Assembly: GCF_947503795.1 (NCBI RefSeq)
Contig: NZ_CANNEZ010000002.1
Coordinates: 186,001 to 250,000, forward strand
Length of the DNA stretch: 64,000 bases
Direction of reading: 5' to 3'
Source of the DNA: an uncultured Jannaschia sp.
GTDB lineage: Bacteria; Pseudomonadota; Alphaproteobacteria; Rhodobacterales; Rhodobacteraceae
Of the stretch, positions 8,211 through 17,108 are shown piece by piece. A program made the position numbers and the translations under genes. The stretch's first letter is position 1, and each line of letters starts with the position of its first letter. Under the pieces are notes generated by a model. The model saw only the letters and a program-made list of their open reading frames with translations. It was not told the DNA's origin and made no database searches.

Positions 8211-9779
8211 ATGACGAGCTTTTCCGACCTGAACCTCGATCCGAAGGTTCTCAAGGCCATCGAGGCCACCGGCTACACGACCCCCACACCGATCCAGGCC
8301 GGCGCCATCGCGCCCGCACTGCAAGGCCGCGACGTGCTGGGCATCGCCCAGACGGGCACCGGCAAGACGGCGGCGTTCACGCTGCCGATGATCACGATGC
8401 TGGCCAAGGGCCGGGCGCGCGCCCGGATGCCGCGCAGCCTCGTGCTCGCACCGACCCGCGAACTCGCCGCGCAGGTGGCCGAGAATTTCGACACCTATGC
8501 CAAGGGCAACCGCCTGAAGAAGGCGCTCCTGATCGGCGGGGTCAGCTTCAAGGAGCAGGACCAGCTGATCGACCGGGGCGTCGATGTGCTGATCGCCACA
8601 CCCGGCCGCCTGATCGACCATTTCGAGCGCGGCAAGCTTCTCTTGACCGGCGTCGAGATCATGGTCGTCGACGAGGCGGACCGGATGCTCGACATGGGCT
8701 TTATCCCCGATATCGAGCGCATCTTCGAGATGACGCCCTTCACGCGCCAGACCCTGTTCTTCTCGGCCACCATGGCCCCCGAGATCGAGCGGATCACCAA
8801 CAAGTTCCTCTCGAACCCCGAGAAGATCGAGGTGGCGCGCCAGAACTCGACCTCCGAGACGATCACCCAGGTCCTCGTCGAGCACACGCCGAAGAACCGC
8901 CACTACGCCGCCAAGGACAAGCGCGAGATCCTGCGCGCGATCATCAACCGCGACGGCGAGGCCTGCCGCAACGCGATCATCTTCTGCAACCGCAAGACCG
9001 AGGTCGACGTGGTGGCGAAGTTCCTCAAGAAGGCCGGCTACAACGCCGAACCGATCCATGGCGATCTCGACCAGTCGCACCGCACGCGCACGCTCGACGG
9101 CTTCCGCGACGGGTCGGTCCGGTTCCTCGTGGCCTCCGACGTGGCCGCGCGCGGCCTCGACATCCCGAACGTGAGCCATGTCTTCAACTTCGACGTGCCC
9201 AGCCATGCCGAGGATTACGTCCACCGCATCGGCCGGACGGGCCGCGCCGGCAAGACCGGCACGGCCTACACGCTGTCGGTGCCGTCCGACGAGAAGTATC
9301 TCGACGCGATCGAGCGGCTGGTGGATGCCAAGATCCCGCGCGGCGAGAACCCGTGGACGGCCCCCGGCGGCAATGGCGACGCCCTGAGCACCGAGCCGCG
9401 CGACGAGGAGGAGCCCGAGCGCAAGAGCCGGTCCCGCTCGCGCACGCGGAGCCGGGCGACGCCGGCCGAGGACCGGAGCGACGACGCGTCCGACGCGCCG
9501 GCTGAAACGGTCGAGGCCGCCGAGGCGGCGCCCGTCGCCGCCCCTGTCGAAGAGCGCCATGAGCGTGAACCGGCCCGCGCGACCGGCGATCGCGATGGCG
9601 GTCGTGACGGCGGCGGACGGGATCGCGACGGTGGTGGCCGCGATGGCGGCGGACGCCGCTCGCGCGGAGGTCGCGGACGCGATCGCGAGGATCGCGGCCC
9701 GAAGGTCGTGGGCCTGGGCGACCACGTCCCGTCCTTCATCGAGATGAGCTTCGAGGAACGTCGCGGCGACGAGGCCTGA
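8211..9779 (+). CDS. DEAD/DEAH box RNA helicase
   Basis: A 522-residue ATP-dependent RNA helicase of the RhlE/DeaD group, likely acting in ribosome assembly or mRNA decay, especially in the cold. Core motifs are in order: Q motif GYTTPTPIQ, motif I AQTGTGKT, motif II DEAD, motif III SAT and motif VI HRIGRTGR. After about residue 390 comes a long low-complexity tail rich in Arg, Gly, Asp and Ser, with repeated RDGG units, which probably binds RNA. A conserved-looking SFIEMSFEERRG lies at the very end. ATG 8211 is chosen because it begins the core. It has a structured leader upstream and a hairpin just after the stop. Confidence 0.95.
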   Translation: MTSFSDLNLDPKVLKAIEATGYTTPTPIQAGAIAPALQGRDVLGIAQTGTGKTAAFTLPMITMLAKGRARARMPRSLVLAPTRELAAQVAENFDTYAKGNRLKKALLIGGVSFKEQDQLIDRGVDVLIATPGRLIDHFERGKLLLTGVEIMVVDEADRMLDMGFIPDIERIFEMTPFTRQTLFFSATMAPEIERITNKFLSNPEKIEVARQNSTSETITQVLVEHTPKNRHYAAKDKREILRAIINRDGEACRNAIIFCNRKTEVDVVAKFLKKAGYNAEPIHGDLDQSHRTRTLDGFRDGSVRFLVASDVAARGLDIPNVSHVFNFDVPSHAEDYVHRIGRTGRAGKTGTAYTLSVPSDEKYLDAIERLVDAKIPRGENPWTAPGGNGDALSTEPRDEEEPERKSRSRSRTRSRATPAEDRSDDASDAPAETVEAAEAAPVAAPVEERHEREPARATGDRDGGRDGGGRDRDGGGRDGGGRRSRGGRGRDREDRGPKVVGLGDHVPSFIEMSFEERRGDEA

Positions 9780-10148
9780 CCTCCGCCACGGGGCGCGCGG
9801 AAAATTCCGGAATTTTTCCGCCGCTTCTTCACGGGTCGTTAACCGCTCGACCGGACAACCATTTCCGTCGCGACACGACTGAGACGACGGGCCTCCCGCC
9901 CGTGCGCATGGGCCCCTTCCGGGGGCCAGGGACCGGCGATTTCACCGCCGGGATCGCCCGTTCGCCCCGACAAGGTGCGGCGCCGGTTTCATCCCCAAAA
10001 CACCCGATCGAGAGCTTGGACGCCGGACCGATCCCCGCCACGGCGGTCGGTGCGGGGTATCCCGTCCGATTGCGCCGCTGCGCCGAAACAGGCAGCGGCA
10101 CCCGTCCCGAGTCCGCTCGTCCGGCGCAGTGCTGCTGAGACCCCCGCC
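9780..10148. other. gene-free stretch of 369 bases
   Basis: This is the only gap longer than 300 bases. It lies between the convergent helicase and enolase-superfamily genes. Besides the hairpin at 9797-9821 it holds a GC hairpin at 9911-9927 (GGCCCC with GGGGCC). A frame at 9902-10138 has low-complexity composition and no convincing ribosome site. I see no tRNA fold, promoter or mobile-element end. Confidence 0.5.
9797..9821 (+). terminator. hairpin after the helicase gene
   Basis: A near-perfect inverted repeat, GCGGAAAATTCC with GGAATTTTTCCGC, starts 17 bases after the helicase stop. Its AT-rich centre is unusual in this GC-rich region. There is no clear T-run after the stem, so it is a probable but atypical terminator. 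Confidence 0.45.
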
Positions 10149-11366
10149 CTAGTCGCTCGCCCCGCCCGTGAACGCGTTGCCCCGCGCGTAGTCGCAGGGC
10201 GCCTCCGACATCTCCAGATGCAGCCGGTCGCCCGTATAGGGATGCGCCCGGGCCAGCTCCTCGTCGAACGCGATCCCGAGGCCCGGCGCGTCCGAGGGCG
10301 TGACGAACCCCGCCTCGACCACCGGACCCGAGGCCAGCGCGTGATGGAACGGGGTCTCGATCGCCTCGACCATCAGGAGGTTCGGAATCGTCGCGCCCAG
10401 CGCCACCGAGGCCGCGAACTCGACCGGTCCGCAGTAGAGATGCGGTGCCAGCTGCGCGCCGAAGCCCTGCGCCAACGCCGCCAGCTTCTTTCCCTCGGCG
10501 ATCCCGCCCAGCCGCCCCAGCGCGGGCTGGCAGATCGCCGCGCCGGCCAGCCGCAGGAGCGTCGCGAATTCCGACAGGCTACACAGCCGCTCGCCCCCGG
10601 CCACGGGGATGCGCACGGCGCGCGCCACCTCGGCCATGGCATGGGGATTGTCCGGCGGCACCGGCTCCTCGAACCACAGCGGATCGTAGGGTTCGAGCGC
10701 GCGGCCCAGCCGGATCGCACCCGCGGCCGTGAATTGGCCGTGGGTGCCGAACAAGAGGTCCGCCCGGTCGCCGACCGCCCCCCGGATCGCAGTGCACATC
10801 GCCACCGACAGCGCGATATCCGTGCGCGCCGGCTGGTGCCCCCCGAAGATCGTGTAGGGCCCCGCGGGATCGAACTTGAGCGCGGTCCAGCCTTCGGCGA
10901 CGCAGGCCGCCGCGACCTCGGCCTGCATCTCGGGGGCGGTCCAGAAGGCGTCACCCATGCCCGCATCCGGGTAGAGATAGGTGTAGGCCCGCAGCCGGTC
11001 GTTCAGCCTGCCCCCGAGCAGCGCCCAGACCGGCCGGTCGCGGGCCTTGCCGAGGATGTCCCAGCACGCGATCTCCAGCCCGGCGAACCCGCCCCAGACG
11101 GTCGGGTCCGGTCGCCCGGTGAAGCCCGAGCCCCAGACCCGGCGGGACATCAGCTCGATGTTTTCCGGGTCACAGCCCTCCATGTGCCGCGCGAAGACGT
11201 CGGCAATCACCGCGCGCATCGCGCCCGGACCCACGGCGGAGGCATAGACCTCGCCGTAGCCCGTGATCCCGCAGGCCGTCGTCAGCTTGGGGATGATCCA
11301 GTAGCGCCCGCCCCAGCCCGGCGCGGGCGGGGCGACGACGAAGATCTCGAGATCCGCGAGCTTCAC
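10149..11366 (-). CDS. mandelate racemase/muconate lactonizing enzyme family protein
   Basis: A 405-residue enolase-superfamily enzyme that abstracts a proton alpha to a carboxylate, usually an acid-sugar dehydratase or racemase. Visible landmarks are LLFGTHGQFT, WFEEPVPPDN and GGERL, which carry or lie beside metal ligands, and LAPHLYCGP near the C-terminus with the usual acid/base histidine. The substrate cannot be read from sequence. The start is GTG at 11366, overlapping the upstream alcohol dehydrogenase stop by four bases (GTGA). This coupling suggests the two enzymes act in one sugar-acid or hydroxy-acid pathway. Confidence 0.88.
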   Translation of the reverse strand: MKLADLEIFVVAPPAPGWGGRYWIIPKLTTACGITGYGEVYASAVGPGAMRAVIADVFARHMEGCDPENIELMSRRVWGSGFTGRPDPTVWGGFAGLEIACWDILGKARDRPVWALLGGRLNDRLRAYTYLYPDAGMGDAFWTAPEMQAEVAAACVAEGWTALKFDPAGPYTIFGGHQPARTDIALSVAMCTAIRGAVGDRADLLFGTHGQFTAAGAIRLGRALEPYDPLWFEEPVPPDNPHAMAEVARAVRIPVAGGERLCSLSEFATLLRLAGAAICQPALGRLGGIAEGKKLAALAQGFGAQLAPHLYCGPVEFAASVALGATIPNLLMVEAIETPFHHALASGPVVEAGFVTPSDAPGLGIAFDEELARAHPYTGDRLHLEMSEAPCDYARGNAFTGGASD

Positions 11367-12430
11367 AGCACCACCACGTTGCGCCGCCCCTGCCCCGCGC
11401 GGGTCGCGGCGATGGCGTCGTTGATCCGGTCGAGGGGGAAGGTCTCCGACACCAGCTCCTCGAGCATCAGCCGCCCCTGTGCATGGAGGTCCAGAAGCCA
11501 CGGGATGTCGCGGCGCAGCACCACGTCGCCCATCCGCGTGCCGCGCAGGCCCTGCCCGAAATAGCTGGCCGATACGGGGTCGAAATGCCCGACCGTGCCC
11601 GAATGCGGCATCCCGACGAGATAGGCCGTCCCATGCGGTGCAAGCCAGTCGAGCGCGCCGTCGATGACCGGCCCTGCGCCCACGGTGACGAACACGTGGT
11701 CCGCAAGGCGCCCGAGGTCCAGCATCGCGGCGCGCCCGTCGCTGCCCGCGAGGACCGTGTCCGTCGCGCCGAAGTCGCGCGCGGCATCGAGCTTCTCGTC
11801 GCTGATATCGACCGCGACGACCCGCGCCGCCCCCGACAGTCGCGCCGCCTGGATCGCGTTCAGGCCCACGCCGCCCGCGCCGATCACCACGCACCAGTCA
11901 CCGGGCCGGACCTTCGCCGTGTTGACCACCGCGCCCAGCCCCGTGACCACCCCGCAGGACAAGATGCAGGCCGCCGCCGCCGGGATGTCGTCGGGCACCG
12001 GGGCAAGCTGGCTCTGGTCGACGACCACGGCCTCGGCGAACGCGCCGCAATTCATCGCAGCCACGACGGTCGCCTCCCCGGAGCGTGGTTGTGCGCCCGC
12101 GCCCGGCGTCGCGCATTGCGTGGGCCGCCCGCCTGCGCAGGACGGGCACGCCCCGCAGGACCGGATCAACGTCACGAGCACCCGCGCGCCGGGCGCAAGG
12201 TCCCGTACGCCGACGCCCACCTCCGCCACCCGGCCCACCGCCTCGTGGCCGTAGATCGCCGGCAGGTCGCCGCCCCAGCCGCCGTCGATGAAGGTGATGT
12301 CCGAATGGCAGATCGCCACCGCCTCGATCTCGACCAGCACCTCGCCGAAGCCCGGATCCGGCAGGGTCACGGTCTCGATCGCCAGAGGTGCCCCGAATTC
12401 GCGGCAGACGGCCGCCTTCACGTCTCGCAT
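11363..12430 (-). CDS. zinc-dependent alcohol dehydrogenase (MDR family)
   Basis: A 355-residue medium-chain dehydrogenase. The catalytic zinc site includes CHSDIT and GHEAVGR. The structural zinc loop has four cysteines in CGACPSCAGGRPTQC. The Rossmann motif is GAGGVG. The class resembles the NAD- and zinc-dependent alcohol or formaldehyde dehydrogenase group; the substrate is unknown. ATG 12430 is preferred over the longer frame from 12454 because GGAGAGAG stands just upstream. It is first in a two-gene transcript with the enolase-superfamily gene and divergent from pobA. Confidence 0.9.
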   Translation of the reverse strand: MRDVKAAVCREFGAPLAIETVTLPDPGFGEVLVEIEAVAICHSDITFIDGGWGGDLPAIYGHEAVGRVAEVGVGVRDLAPGARVLVTLIRSCGACPSCAGGRPTQCATPGAGAQPRSGEATVVAAMNCGAFAEAVVVDQSQLAPVPDDIPAAAACILSCGVVTGLGAVVNTAKVRPGDWCVVIGAGGVGLNAIQAARLSGAARVVAVDISDEKLDAARDFGATDTVLAGSDGRAAMLDLGRLADHVFVTVGAGPVIDGALDWLAPHGTAYLVGMPHSGTVGHFDPVSASYFGQGLRGTRMGDVVLRRDIPWLLDLHAQGRLMLEELVSETFPLDRINDAIAATRAGQGRRNVVVL

Positions 12431-12438
12431 CGCTCTCT

Positions 12439-12485
12439 CCGTCCGCGCTTGCATGGACGGAACCGCGCCCGCGCCTTGCGCGCAA
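12439..12485. promoter_or_regulatory. candidate operator region between adh and pobA
   Basis: The 101-base gap between the divergent dehydrogenase and pobA genes holds two palindromes. One is CCGTCC-N10-GGACGG at 12439-12460. The other is the ten-base palindrome TTGCGCGCAA at 12476-12485. They are good candidates for regulator sites controlling one or both transcripts, but no regulator gene is adjacent and the factor is unknown. Confidence 0.4.
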
Positions 12486-12531
12486 CCCCCCTTGCGGCCA
12501 TCAATGCGTTTGCAACGACGGGGTGGGCGGG

Positions 12532-13695
12532 ATGAGAACGCAGGTCTGCATCATCGGCGGCGGGCCATCGGGGTTGATGCTCGGGCATCTCCTGCGCCGC
12601 GCGGGCGTCGATTGCGTCATCCTCGAACGCCGGAGCCGGGACTACGTGCTAAGCCGTATCCGCGCCGGCGTGCTCGAGGCCGGGACGGTCGAGATGCTGC
12701 GGGCAGCCGGTGTCGGCGCGCGGATGGAGGCCGAGGGCTTCCCCCATGGCGGCACATGGGTCGCGGCCCGCAACCACGGCTTCCGCGTGGATTTCGAGGC
12801 GCTGACCGCCCGGCAGGTCATGGTCTACGGCCAGACCGAGGTGACGGCCGACCTCTATGCCGCCCACGACGCGGCGGGCACGACGATCGTCCACGAGGCC
12901 GAAGGGGTCGCGATCCACGACGCGGACGGCACGCCGCACGTGGCCTACGAAAAGGACGGCGCGACGCATCGGATCGACTGCGACTGGATCGCGGGCTGCG
13001 ACGGGTTCCACGGCGTCTCGCGGGCCGCCATCCCTGCCGATGTCATCCGCACGGTCGAGCGGGTCTATCCCTTCGGCTGGTTGGGCATCCTGTCGCGCAC
13101 CCGCCCCGCCGCCGAGGAGCTGATATATGCCAACCACGAGAACGGCTTCGCGCTGGCGTCCATGCGCAACGCGGGGCTCAGCCGCTATTACATCCAGGCC
13201 CCCGTCGACGATCCCCTGGACAAATGGACCGACGACGCCTTCTGGGACGAGCTGCGCCGCCGCCTGCCCGCCAACGTGGCCGAGGCGATGCAGACCGGCC
13301 CGTCCATCGAGAAATCCATCGCGCCGCTCCGGTCCTTCGTGGCCGAGCCGATGCGCTGGAACCGCCTGTTCCTCGTCGGCGACGCGGCGCATATCGTGCC
13401 ACCCACGGGCGCCAAGGGCCTGAACCTCGCGATGTCGGATGTGGCCTATCTCTCGGACGCGCTGATCCGGCATTATGGCGGCGAGAGTGACGGGTTGGAC
13501 ACGTATTCCGACCGCGCGCTGGCCCGCGTCTGGAAGGCGACGCGCTTCTCGTGGTGGTTCACGACGCTGATGCATCGCTTCCCCGAGGACGGCGCGTTCG
13601 AGCGGCGCATGAAGGAGGCCGAGATCGACTATCTGGAGCATTCGCAGGCCGCGCAGACCGTGATGGCCGAGAACTACGTGGGCCTGCCGCTGTGA
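12532..13695 (+). CDS. pobA: 4-hydroxybenzoate 3-monooxygenase
   Basis: PobA is the FAD flavoprotein that hydroxylates 4-hydroxybenzoate to protocatechuate with NAD(P)H and oxygen. The 387-residue length fits the family. Landmarks are the dinucleotide motif GGGPSGLMLG near residue 9, SRIRAGVLE characteristic of PobA near residue 42, the DG motif CDGFHGVSR, and the FAD-ribityl motif LVGDAAHIVPPTGAKGLN. ATG 12532 is the first codon giving the standard N-terminus. It begins a three-gene operon with pcaD and pcaB, coupled by four-base GTGA overlaps. Confidence 0.96.
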   Translation: MRTQVCIIGGGPSGLMLGHLLRRAGVDCVILERRSRDYVLSRIRAGVLEAGTVEMLRAAGVGARMEAEGFPHGGTWVAARNHGFRVDFEALTARQVMVYGQTEVTADLYAAHDAAGTTIVHEAEGVAIHDADGTPHVAYEKDGATHRIDCDWIAGCDGFHGVSRAAIPADVIRTVERVYPFGWLGILSRTRPAAEELIYANHENGFALASMRNAGLSRYYIQAPVDDPLDKWTDDAFWDELRRRLPANVAEAMQTGPSIEKSIAPLRSFVAEPMRWNRLFLVGDAAHIVPPTGAKGLNLAMSDVAYLSDALIRHYGGESDGLDTYSDRALARVWKATRFSWWFTTLMHRFPEDGAFERRMKEAEIDYLEHSQAAQTVMAENYVGLPL

Positions 13696-14465
13696 GGGTC
13701 GCGGCACGGGACGGGACGGCGCTCCATGCCGAGGTGACGGGCCCCGAGGATGGGCGTCCGGTCGTCTTCGCCAACGGCCTCGGGACCGACCTGCGCATGT
13801 GGGACGACGTGCTGCCGCACCTGCCGGATGATCTTCGGATCCTGCGCTGGGACAAGCGGGGACATGGACGCTCGGACGTGCCCGAAGGGCCCTATTCGAT
13901 GGGAATGCTGATCTCGGATGCCGAGGCCGTGATGGAGGCGGCAGGTGTCGCGGCCGCCACCTTCGTCGGCCTCTCGATCGGCGGGATGATCGCGCAGGGC
14001 CTCGCCGTGAAGCGGCCCGACCTGATCGAACGGCTGGTGCTGTCGAACACGGCGGTCAAGATCGGGACGCCAGACCTCTGGGACGCACGGGCCGAGGCCG
14101 TCCGCACCGGCGGGATGGAGGCCGTGGCCGACGGCGCGATGGACCGCTGGTTCGGGCGCGATTTCCGCGCGACACCGGGCTTCGCAGCGTGGCGCGCGCG
14201 GCTCGTGGCGAACGATCCCGTGGGCTACGCCGCCGGATGCGCCGCCATCGCGGGCACGGATTTCTTCACCGTGACCAGCGGGCTTCGGCTGCCGGTGCTG
14301 GCCATCGCGGGGACCGAGGACGGCTCGACCCCGCCCGACCTCGTGCGCGAGACGGCGGACCTGATCCCCGGCGCCCGGTTCGAGATCATCCCCCGCGCCG
14401 GCCATCTGCCGCCGGTCGAGACACCCGACGCCTTCGCGCGCCTGCTGACGGGGTTCCTGCCGTGA
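13692..14465 (+). CDS. pcaD: 3-oxoadipate enol-lactonase
   Basis: PcaD opens beta-ketoadipate enol-lactone to beta-ketoadipate in protocatechuate breakdown. It is a 257-residue alpha/beta hydrolase. The nucleophile elbow is GLSIGGM near residue 97, the acid is probably in GTEDGSTPP, and the histidine is in RAGHLPPVE. GTG at 13692 overlaps the pobA stop (GTGA). The neighbours pobA and pcaB support the specific name over a generic hydrolase. Confidence 0.93.
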   Translation: MRVAARDGTALHAEVTGPEDGRPVVFANGLGTDLRMWDDVLPHLPDDLRILRWDKRGHGRSDVPEGPYSMGMLISDAEAVMEAAGVAAATFVGLSIGGMIAQGLAVKRPDLIERLVLSNTAVKIGTPDLWDARAEAVRTGGMEAVADGAMDRWFGRDFRATPGFAAWRARLVANDPVGYAAGCAAIAGTDFFTVTSGLRLPVLAIAGTEDGSTPPDLVRETADLIPGARFEIIPRAGHLPPVETPDAFARLLTGFLP

Positions 14466-15748
14466 CCGTCTCGCCCTTCGACAGCGCGCTGCACGGCGCG
14501 AAATACGCCGATCGCGACGTGGCCCGCTTGTTCTCGGACAGCGCCGAGATCCGCGCCATGCTGATCGTCCAGGGCGCACTGGCCCGCGCGCAGGGGGCCA
14601 CGGGCCTCATCCCCGAGGTCTCGGCGCAGGCGATCCACCGCGCCGCGATGGAGGTGCAGATCGACCCCGCCGGGCTGGCCGCAGGCACGGCGGCCAACGG
14701 CATCCCGGTCCCCGACCTCGTGGCGGCGTTCCGCGCCGCGATGGAGGCGCCCGAGCACGCCAACTGGATCCATCACGGCGCCACCAGCCAGGACGTGATC
14801 GACACGTCGTTCGCGCTGCGCCTGCGTCAGGCGCTCGGGTTGATCGAGGCGCGGCTCGACGCGGTGCTGACCGCGCTTGCGGACCTCGCCGACGCCCATG
14901 CCGAGACGCCCATCGCCGCCCGGACCTACGGGCAGGTCGCGACGCCCACGAGCTTCGGCGCGATGGTCGCGATCTGGGGGCACGGGCTTCTCGCATGCCG
15001 CGATGCGCTCGACGCGGTGCGTGCGCGCGTTCAGGTCGTGACGCTGGCGGGAGCCGCAGGCACCCTTTCGGTGATGGGGGACCATGGTCCGGCCGTGCGC
15101 GCGCATATGGCCGAGGCGCTGGGCCTCGGCCTGACCGAAGCGCCGTCCCATGCCGAGCGGAGCGCGATCCGGGCCCTCGCCGCATGGCTGAGGGCTGCGC
15201 TTCTGGCCTGCGACAAGGTCGCGGTAGACCTTCTCCTCCTGACGCGGGACGGGACCGTGCGGCTGGGCGGCGGCGGCGCCTCCTCGACGATGCCGCAAAA
15301 GGCGAACCCCGTCGGCCCGGCCACGATCCACGGCCTCGCGATCCACGGCGCGGCGCTGGCAGGGGCCTTCGACGCGCCCCATTGGGACCAGCGCGACGGC
15401 GGCGCGTGGTTCGCCGAAGGGCTGGCCCTGCCGCAGATGGTCGTGGGCACCGCCCGCGGGCTGACCCTGCTGGTCGAGGCCGAGATCGTCGCGGACCCGG
15501 CTGCGATGCGCGCGGGCGTTGACGATCCGACCGGCCTGATCCACGCCGAGGCAATCAGCTTCGCGCTGGGCCCGCCGCGTGCCGACGCGCAGGCCCGTGT
15601 GAAGGATTGGGCCGCCGAGATCCGCACCGACGGCGGCTCGCTGATCGAGAAGGCCGGGCACGACCCCGCCGATTACACGCCCGAGCGGCAATGGGGCGAG
15701 GCCCCGGCGCAGGCCCGCGCCTTCGCGGCTGCCGTTAGGTCACGGTAG
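14462..15748 (+). CDS. pcaB: 3-carboxy-cis,cis-muconate cycloisomerase
   Basis: PcaB belongs to the fumarase/aspartase superfamily and lactonises 3-carboxy-cis,cis-muconate, the ring-cleavage product of protocatechuate. The 428-residue protein carries the superfamily signature SSTMPQKANPV near residue 279, plus HHGATSQDV, the substrate-binding stretch. GTG at 14462 overlaps the pcaD stop by four bases. The genes for the ring-cleaving dioxygenase (pcaHG) and the decarboxylase (pcaC) are not in the window, so the pathway must be completed elsewhere. Confidence 0.94.
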   Translation: MTVSPFDSALHGAKYADRDVARLFSDSAEIRAMLIVQGALARAQGATGLIPEVSAQAIHRAAMEVQIDPAGLAAGTAANGIPVPDLVAAFRAAMEAPEHANWIHHGATSQDVIDTSFALRLRQALGLIEARLDAVLTALADLADAHAETPIAARTYGQVATPTSFGAMVAIWGHGLLACRDALDAVRARVQVVTLAGAAGTLSVMGDHGPAVRAHMAEALGLGLTEAPSHAERSAIRALAAWLRAALLACDKVAVDLLLLTRDGTVRLGGGGASSTMPQKANPVGPATIHGLAIHGAALAGAFDAPHWDQRDGGAWFAEGLALPQMVVGTARGLTLLVEAEIVADPAAMRAGVDDPTGLIHAEAISFALGPPRADAQARVKDWAAEIRTDGGSLIEKAGHDPADYTPERQWGEAPAQARAFAAAVRSR

Positions 15749-15795
15749 GGTTTTCCCGCCTCGCCCAACCCGCACCCGCGCGCTAGGGTCGGCCG

Positions 15796-17094
15796 ATGAC
15801 CGACGCGACCCGGCCCGGTGCGGCCCCCACCCTCCCCGTGATCTTCATCGTGGCGACCATCGTGATCGAGGCGATGGGGATCGGGCTGATTCTTCCGGTC
15901 ATGCCGTCGCTCCTGCGCGAGATCCAGGGCGCCGACCTGGCGCAGGCGGCGATCTGGGGCGGCGTGCTGTCCTCGTCCTACGCGCTGATGCAGTTCCTCT
16001 TCTCGCCCACGATCGGCAACCTGTCGGACCGCTTCGGCCGGCGGCCCGTCCTGCTCCTGTCGATGGCGGTGATCTTCGTCGACTACATCGTCATGGCGCT
16101 GGCGGGATCGCTCTGGCTCCTCCTCGTGGGGCGCATCGTGGCGGGCATCGCGGCGGCCACCATGTCGACGGCCAACGCCTTCATGGCCGACATCTCGGAC
16201 CCGGCAAAGAAGGCGCAGAATTTCGGCCTGATCTCGGCGGCCTTCGGGGCGGGCTTCGTGCTGGGACCTGCGACGGGCGGTCTTCTGGCCGAGTGGGGCC
16301 CGCGCGCGCCCTTCTGGGCGGCGGCGATCCTGTCGGGCGCAAACCTCGCCTTCGGGCTGATCGTCCTGCCCGAGACGCTGCGCCGCCCGCGCGCCTTCGA
16401 ATGGCGCCGCGCCAACCCGCTGGGCGGCCTGCGCGCCATCGGCAAGCTGCCGGGCCTCGGCGCGCTGATGGTGGTCTGGTTCTTCTACCAGGTCGCGAAC
16501 TGGGTCTATCCGGCGGTCTGGGCCTATTTCACGCAATCCGCCTTCGGCTGGGACGAGGCGATGGTCGGCCTGTCGCTCGCCGCCTACGGCATCTCGATGG
16601 TGGTCGTGCAGGGGGTGCTGATCCGCTGGATCGTGCCGCGTCTGGGCGAACGCCGGACGCTGGCGTGGTTCCTGCCCTATAATGCCGTGATCCTCGTCAT
16701 GGTGGCGTTCGTCCCGCATGGATGGCTGATGCTGCTGCTGACGCCGCTCTCGGCCCTGGGCGCGATCGTGGCCCCGGCGCTGCAAGGCCTCGCCAGCCGC
16801 ATCGCCGATGACGATCAGCAGGGCGAATTGCAGGGCGTGTTGGCCTCGATCACGGCGGTCGCGGCGATCATCTCGCCGCTCCTGATGACGCGGCTGTTCA
16901 GCGTGGCGACCGAAGGCGAGCGCCACTTCCCCGGCGCCCCCTTCCTCGCCGCCTGCGCGCTGATGGCGGTGAGCTGGACGCTGTTCCGAAGGGCACGACC
17001 GGCGGACGCGGCCGTAGGCCAGGAAGGGCCGGACCCCGCCGCGTTGGGCGCGTCGTCCGGCAGCGGCCGGGCGCGGAACGACAGACCGACCTGA
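15796..17094 (+). CDS. TCR/Tet family MFS transporter
   Basis: A 432-residue major facilitator protein with about 12 hydrophobic segments, closest to the TetA-type drug:proton antiporters. The cytoplasmic loop 2-3 motif GNLSDRFGRRPVL and the motif C stretch ending GPATGGLLAEWGP are clear. It is likely an exporter in the inner membrane; tetracycline need not be the substrate, and there is no TetR neighbour. The start is 47 bases after pcaB, so it may be co-transcribed and could move aromatic compounds, but that is speculation. Confidence 0.88.
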   Translation: MTDATRPGAAPTLPVIFIVATIVIEAMGIGLILPVMPSLLREIQGADLAQAAIWGGVLSSSYALMQFLFSPTIGNLSDRFGRRPVLLLSMAVIFVDYIVMALAGSLWLLLVGRIVAGIAAATMSTANAFMADISDPAKKAQNFGLISAAFGAGFVLGPATGGLLAEWGPRAPFWAAAILSGANLAFGLIVLPETLRRPRAFEWRRANPLGGLRAIGKLPGLGALMVVWFFYQVANWVYPAVWAYFTQSAFGWDEAMVGLSLAAYGISMVVVQGVLIRWIVPRLGERRTLAWFLPYNAVILVMVAFVPHGWLMLLLTPLSALGAIVAPALQGLASRIADDDQQGELQGVLASITAVAAIISPLLMTRLFSVATEGERHFPGAPFLAACALMAVSWTLFRRARPADAAVGQEGPDPAALGASSGSGRARNDRPT

Positions 17095-17108
17095 TCCGAG
17101 TCCGTGTG

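Noticed and set aside
9902-10138. A 78-codon plus-strand frame in the largest gap
   Set aside because: No convincing ribosome site, starts within a GC hairpin, composition unlike a folded protein.
15749-15795. Terminator between pcaB and the MFS gene
   Set aside because: No stem-loop was seen in the 47 bases; the MFS gene may be read through from the pob operon.
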